From contig JAAXIL010000224.1 in the NCBI GenBank assembly GCA_012270355.1, positions 1-12,257 of the forward strand: 12,257 bases of DNA. The letters run 5' to 3'. The position numbers were made by a program, and so were the translations under genes. This document shows positions 6,952 to 12,257 of this stretch, piece after piece (within the stretch, counting starts at the first letter, position 1; each line of letters begins with the position of its first letter). This DNA is from Psychrobacter sp. (lineage in GTDB: Bacteria > Pseudomonadota > Gammaproteobacteria > Pseudomonadales > Moraxellaceae). The notes under the pieces are model-generated. The model made no database searches. It saw only the letters and a program-made list of their open reading frames with translations, and was not told the DNA's origin.

Positions 6952-7713
6952 TTAATCGTTGGTAAGCAACCACTCAATTAGGGCTAAATCTTGAGGAAGG
7001 GTTAACTTCAAATTCGTACGACTACCCTCAACCATACGAATGGGATAATTTAAAACCTCAAAGGCACTGGCTTCATCGGTAATGGAAAGGTTCTGCTCCG
7101 TTACTTCATTTAGCACTTGTTGCAAAGCAAAAGCCCGAAACACTTGAGGGGTTTGCGACTGCCATAAGTTCCGACGATCAACTGTTTCTTGGATATATGG
7201 ATAGCTTGAGTTATCATCTTTTTTAATACGCTTAATCGTATCAACCACTGGCACGCCAAGCGTTGCCCCATATTGTTCATTCATCGCTGCTTCAATCACT
7301 GCATCGATGTGTTGTGACATCACACATGGTCGGGCCGCATCATGAATTAAAATCAACGAGTTATCTTCAATTCCCTGCTCGGCAATCGCATTAACACCTG
7401 CTAGAACCGATTGCCAACGTTCTGCTCCACCTGATACTAATTGCACTGGCAAAGAAAAATTTAATTGTTTCGCCATTTCATCCTTAACGCTAATCACCAA
7501 ACAAACCGATTTTATATAACGACTGGTCGCCAACGACTCTATGCAATGTTGCAATATCGTTTGCCCAGCGATTTCAACGTATTGTTTGGGAATATTCGCT
7601 CCGAATCGACTGCCTGTTCCTGCTGCCACTACTAGAGCATAGACATTTTCAAAACCAGTATGAGGCTCGGATAGAGCATTGTTCGGTGTTTCCAGTAGCG
7701 ATGCTTGGTTCAT
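6952..7713 (-). CDS. ispD: 2-C-methyl-D-erythritol 4-phosphate cytidylyltransferase
   Basis: The 253-residue product is IspD, which transfers CMP from CTP to methylerythritol phosphate in the non-mevalonate isoprenoid pathway. The nucleotide-binding loop 'VVAAGTGSRFGANIPKQY' (residues 28-45, with K43), 'VSGGAERWQSV' (93-103), 'IHDAARPCV' (123-131), 'GVPVVDTIK' (153-161), 'TVDRRNLWQSQTPQVF' (178-192), 'ITDEASAFE' (211-219) and 'GSRTNLKLTLPQDL' (230-243) match the family in order. The N-terminus is about 20 residues longer than E. coli IspD. Its ATG overlaps the ftsB stop by four bases (ATGA), implying translational coupling, since no ribosome site is visible. CTP, its substrate, is made by PyrG, encoded upstream in the same direction. 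Confidence 0.96.
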   Translation of the reverse strand: MNQASLLETPNNALSEPHTGFENVYALVVAAGTGSRFGANIPKQYVEIAGQTILQHCIESLATSRYIKSVCLVISVKDEMAKQLNFSLPVQLVSGGAERWQSVLAGVNAIAEQGIEDNSLILIHDAARPCVMSQHIDAVIEAAMNEQYGATLGVPVVDTIKRIKKDDNSSYPYIQETVDRRNLWQSQTPQVFRAFALQQVLNEVTEQNLSITDEASAFEVLNYPIRMVEGSRTNLKLTLPQDLALIEWLLTND

Positions 7714-8039
7714 GGAGTTTGGTTGACGCCCGCATCATGACGATGTGTGTTAGCAGCAGTTGACATCTGTACAAAGGTTTCATCAGGCTTAATTAAGCCC
7801 AAATCCAATCTGGCATGCTCTTCAACCGCCTCAAGGCCTGTCTTTAAATCTTCGATATCTGCACGAAGTATCGCATTATCTTGGCGTTGCTGATTATTGG
7901 TAAGACGTTGTTGCTCAATCTTAGCAGTCAGCTTTTCAGAATTACTGACGCCATTTTCGCCTTCCCAATACTGATACTGCAACGCTAACAACATTGCTAA
8001 AGCAATAATAAATAGAAGAAATTGAGCAACATATTTCAT
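7710..8039 (-). CDS. ftsB: Cell division protein FtsB
   Basis: The 109-residue product fits FtsB (103 residues in E. coli), a bitopic inner-membrane protein that forms the FtsQLB complex and helps switch on septal cell-wall synthesis. A short cytoplasmic N-terminus is followed by one membrane helix (about residues 5-21, FLLFIIALAMLLAL), then 'YQYWEGENG', which corresponds to the usual Y-W-F-G-x-N-G turn. A periplasmic coiled coil follows (about 34-73, rich in E, K, Q and L), then 'EEHARLDLGLIKPDETFVQ', the conserved FtsB tail. The order eno-ftsB-ispD is a well-known one in gammaproteobacteria and supports the call. It lies 20 bases after eno and overlaps ispD. The ATG has only a poor ribosome site, so translation may depend on eno. 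Confidence 0.93.
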   Translation of the reverse strand: MKYVAQFLLFIIALAMLLALQYQYWEGENGVSNSEKLTAKIEQQRLTNNQQRQDNAILRADIEDLKTGLEAVEEHARLDLGLIKPDETFVQMSTAANTHRHDAGVNQTP

Positions 8040-8059
8040 AAATATTTCAGACCGTCAAC

Positions 8060-9394
<1,335 letters not shown>

Positions 9395-9451
9395 TTAAGT
9401 ATTGAGTAAAGTTTGTTAAATCCCACAATCGACTTGTTAAAACTTATTTAT

Positions 9452-10306
9452 TTAGTGCGTATCGAGCTTATCAAACCCTTTAACCAACTCGTCAAGCTGT
9501 TTAAGTTGACGTAAAAAAGGTTCAAGCTGGCTCATCCGCAGAGCACAAGGGCCATCACATTTTGCTTTTTCAGGCTCAGGATGGGCTTCCAAGAACAATC
9601 CAGCCAAGCCCGTTGCCATGCCTGCCCGTGCAAGTGTCGTGATCTGCTCCCGACGTCCGCCCGCACTGTCCGATCTTGCTCCAGGTTGTTGCAAGCTGTG
9701 CGTCACGTCAAAAAATACAGGCACATTCATCTGCTTCATGGTATCAAACCCAAGCATATCAACGATAAGATTATTATAACCAAATGCTGTACCTCGCTCG
9801 CATAAGATGATCTTATCATTACCTGCTTCAAGGCATTTATTAATAATGTGCCTCATCTCATGTGGAGCGAGAAACTGGGCTTTTTTAATGTTAATGATTG
9901 CCCCTGTTTTTGCCATCGCTTGCACTAAGTCAGTCTGACGACTTAAAAATGCAGGCAACTGGATGATGTCCGCAACTTTACTGGCCGGCTGTGCTTGGAA
10001 TGGCTCATGCACATCGGTGATGATAGGAACTTGAAATTTTTCTTTAATTTGACCCAGCCAATCAATTCCCTGCTCTAACCCTGGACCACGAAACGAAGTT
10101 AAACTTGAGCGGTTGGCTTTATCGAAGCTGGCTTTAAACACATAACCAATGCCAAGACGCTCACAAATATCAATATATTGCTCAGCAATTTCAAACGCCA
10201 AATCTTTGGACTCTAAAACATTCATGCCACCAAACAAAACAAATGGCAAATCGTTACCAATTTGAATGTCACCAAGCTGTAATTTAGATTGAGCAGTTAA
10301 GGTCAT
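9452..10306 (-). CDS. kdsA: 3-deoxy-8-phosphooctulonate (Kdo-8-P) synthase
   Basis: The 284-residue product is KdsA, which condenses phosphoenolpyruvate with arabinose 5-phosphate to make Kdo-8-phosphate for lipopolysaccharide. This fits a Gram-negative host. The barrel motifs are present: 'FGGMNVLES' (25-33), '[12 protein letters not shown]' (57-68), 'FRGPGLEQG' (72-80), 'PIITDVHE' (94-101), '[10 protein letters not shown]' (137-146), '[12 protein letters not shown]' (198-209), '[15 protein letters not shown]' (239-253). Asn29 stands where metal-dependent KdsA enzymes have a metal-binding Cys, so this is most likely the metal-independent E. coli type. PEP, its substrate, is made by enolase, encoded next. 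The 127-base gap to pyrG holds no clear promoter or terminator. The ATG has no obvious ribosome site. Confidence 0.97.
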   Translation of the reverse strand: MTLTAQSKLQLGDIQIGNDLPFVLFGGMNVLESKDLAFEIAEQYIDICERLGIGYVFKASFDKANRSSLTSFRGPGLEQGIDWLGQIKEKFQVPIITDVHEPFQAQPASKVADIIQLPAFLSRQTDLVQAMAKTGAIINIKKAQFLAPHEMRHIINKCLEAGNDKIILCERGTAFGYNNLIVDMLGFDTMKQMNVPVFFDVTHSLQQPGARSDSAGGRREQITTLARAGMATGLAGLFLEAHPEPEKAKCDGPCALRMSQLEPFLRQLKQLDELVKGFDKLDTH

Positions 10307-10433
10307 GATGAATGTCCGTATTTATGAATGATAACTGGTTAAATATGTTTATGAAATTCAAAGCTTGAAGGTGGAAGTCATTTTGTTGCCATTTTGATAA
10401 TTACTTTTAACTCCACTTCCTTACCAGCTCTAT

Positions 10434-12092
<1,659 letters not shown>

Positions 12093-12135
12093 TCAGAAGT
12101 TTACTAAATTTAAGGGAAGATAAACAGACTTGACA

Positions 12136-12150
12136 GGATAAGAATTATCA
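12136..12150. promoter_or_regulatory. Fur-box-like palindrome upstream of pyrG
   Basis: On the minus strand the 15 bases read TGATAAT-T-CTTATCC, matching 12 of the 14 fixed positions of the 7-1-7 Fur motif (TGATAAT-N-ATTATCA). It lies between the terminator of the upstream gene and pyrG, where the pyrG promoter should be. AT-rich DNA can produce this by chance. Function is inference. Confidence 0.35.
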
Positions 12151-12180
12151 TTAATAAACTAAGTGAATATAATTGACATA

Positions 12181-12210
12181 AAAAAACCCACCCCGAAGGA
12201 TGAGTTTTTT
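12181..12210 (-). terminator. Intrinsic terminator of the gene entering from the right
   Basis: Read on the minus strand, AAAAAACTCATCC and GGGTGGGTTTTTT arms form a 13-bp stem around a TTCG loop closed by C-G, an unusually stable tetraloop. A T-run (seven T's) follows. Two positions are G-U wobbles on this strand but C-A mismatches on the other, so it works leftward only. Confidence 0.85.
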
Positions 12211-12231
12211 ATTTAGATTCTAATGGTTAGA

Positions 12232-12257
12232 TTAGAATAAGTACTCTAGACCACCAC
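12232..12257 (-). CDS. C-terminal end of a probable outer-membrane beta-barrel protein
   Basis: Only the last seven codons are in the window, Gly-Gly-Leu-Glu-Tyr-Leu-Phe, then TAA (12232-12234). The pattern G-x-x-aromatic-x-Phe at the very end matches the beta-signal that the BAM complex recognises in outer-membrane barrels. A leftward terminator begins 21 bases after the stop, which supports a real gene end. Another frame in the same stretch also ends nearby, and seven codons cannot prove a gene, so this remains tentative. Confidence 0.4.

Noticed and set aside
10369..10426. Imperfect inverted repeat (GGTGGAAGT and ACTTCCTTACC) between pyrG and kdsA
   Set aside because: The stem has a bulge, the loop is long and no T-run follows on the minus strand, so it does not qualify as a terminator.
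12130..12157. A rightward TTGACA-16-TAATAA promoter in the pyrG upstream region
   Set aside because: No rightward gene follows before the window edge and the right-hand gene appears to run leftward. A second TTGACA at 12173 suggests AT-rich coincidence.

Overview
The window is ordinary core chromosome of a gammaproteobacterium, most likely a member of the Moraxellaceae (Moraxella, Faucicola or Psychrobacter type). The reasons are the protein sequences, the moderate-to-low GC, and the gene orders rplM-rpsI-sspA-sspB, pyrC-rnt and pyrG-kdsA-eno-ftsB-ispD. The genus is inferred from remembered family resemblance, not from a search. I see no insertion sequence, prophage, CRISPR array, toxin-antitoxin pair or defence cluster, and no convincing undescribed system.

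Layout. Bases 1-2612 are read rightward: the 3' end of rsmD (16S rRNA methyltransferase), a strong promoter, rplM and rpsI (ribosomal proteins L13 and S9), a clear terminator, then sspA (RNA polymerase-associated) and sspB (ClpXP adaptor). A two-way terminator separates sspB from argG, which is read leftward. argG and pyrC diverge from a short shared promoter region. pyrC is followed by rnt (RNase T) and a tRNA-Glu(UUC) gene with its own near-consensus promoter and a terminator. From about 6464 to the right end all genes are read leftward. In transcription order these are an outer-membrane-like gene tail, its terminator, pyrG, kdsA, eno, ftsB, ispD and a small BLUF-domain blue-light sensor.

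The genes cover translation (L13, S9, tRNA-Glu, rRNA methylation, tRNA 3' trimming by RNase T) and stress proteolysis and transcription (SspA/SspB). They also cover nucleotide and arginine synthesis (PyrC, PyrG, ArgG), glycolysis (enolase), envelope building (KdsA for lipopolysaccharide Kdo, FtsB for division) and isoprenoid synthesis (IspD).

Four points deserve a second look. (1) pyrC has an in-frame TAA while its last 63 codons continue in the same frame. (2) argG contains a 102-base tract of about 75% GC in which many normally conserved residues are replaced without any change of length, so a sequencing error and real local mutation both need testing. (3) SspA lacks the Pro-His-Pro pocket known from E. 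coli SspA. (4) A Fur-box-like palindrome lies upstream of pyrG, beside the terminator of a gene whose last residues look like an outer-membrane beta-signal.
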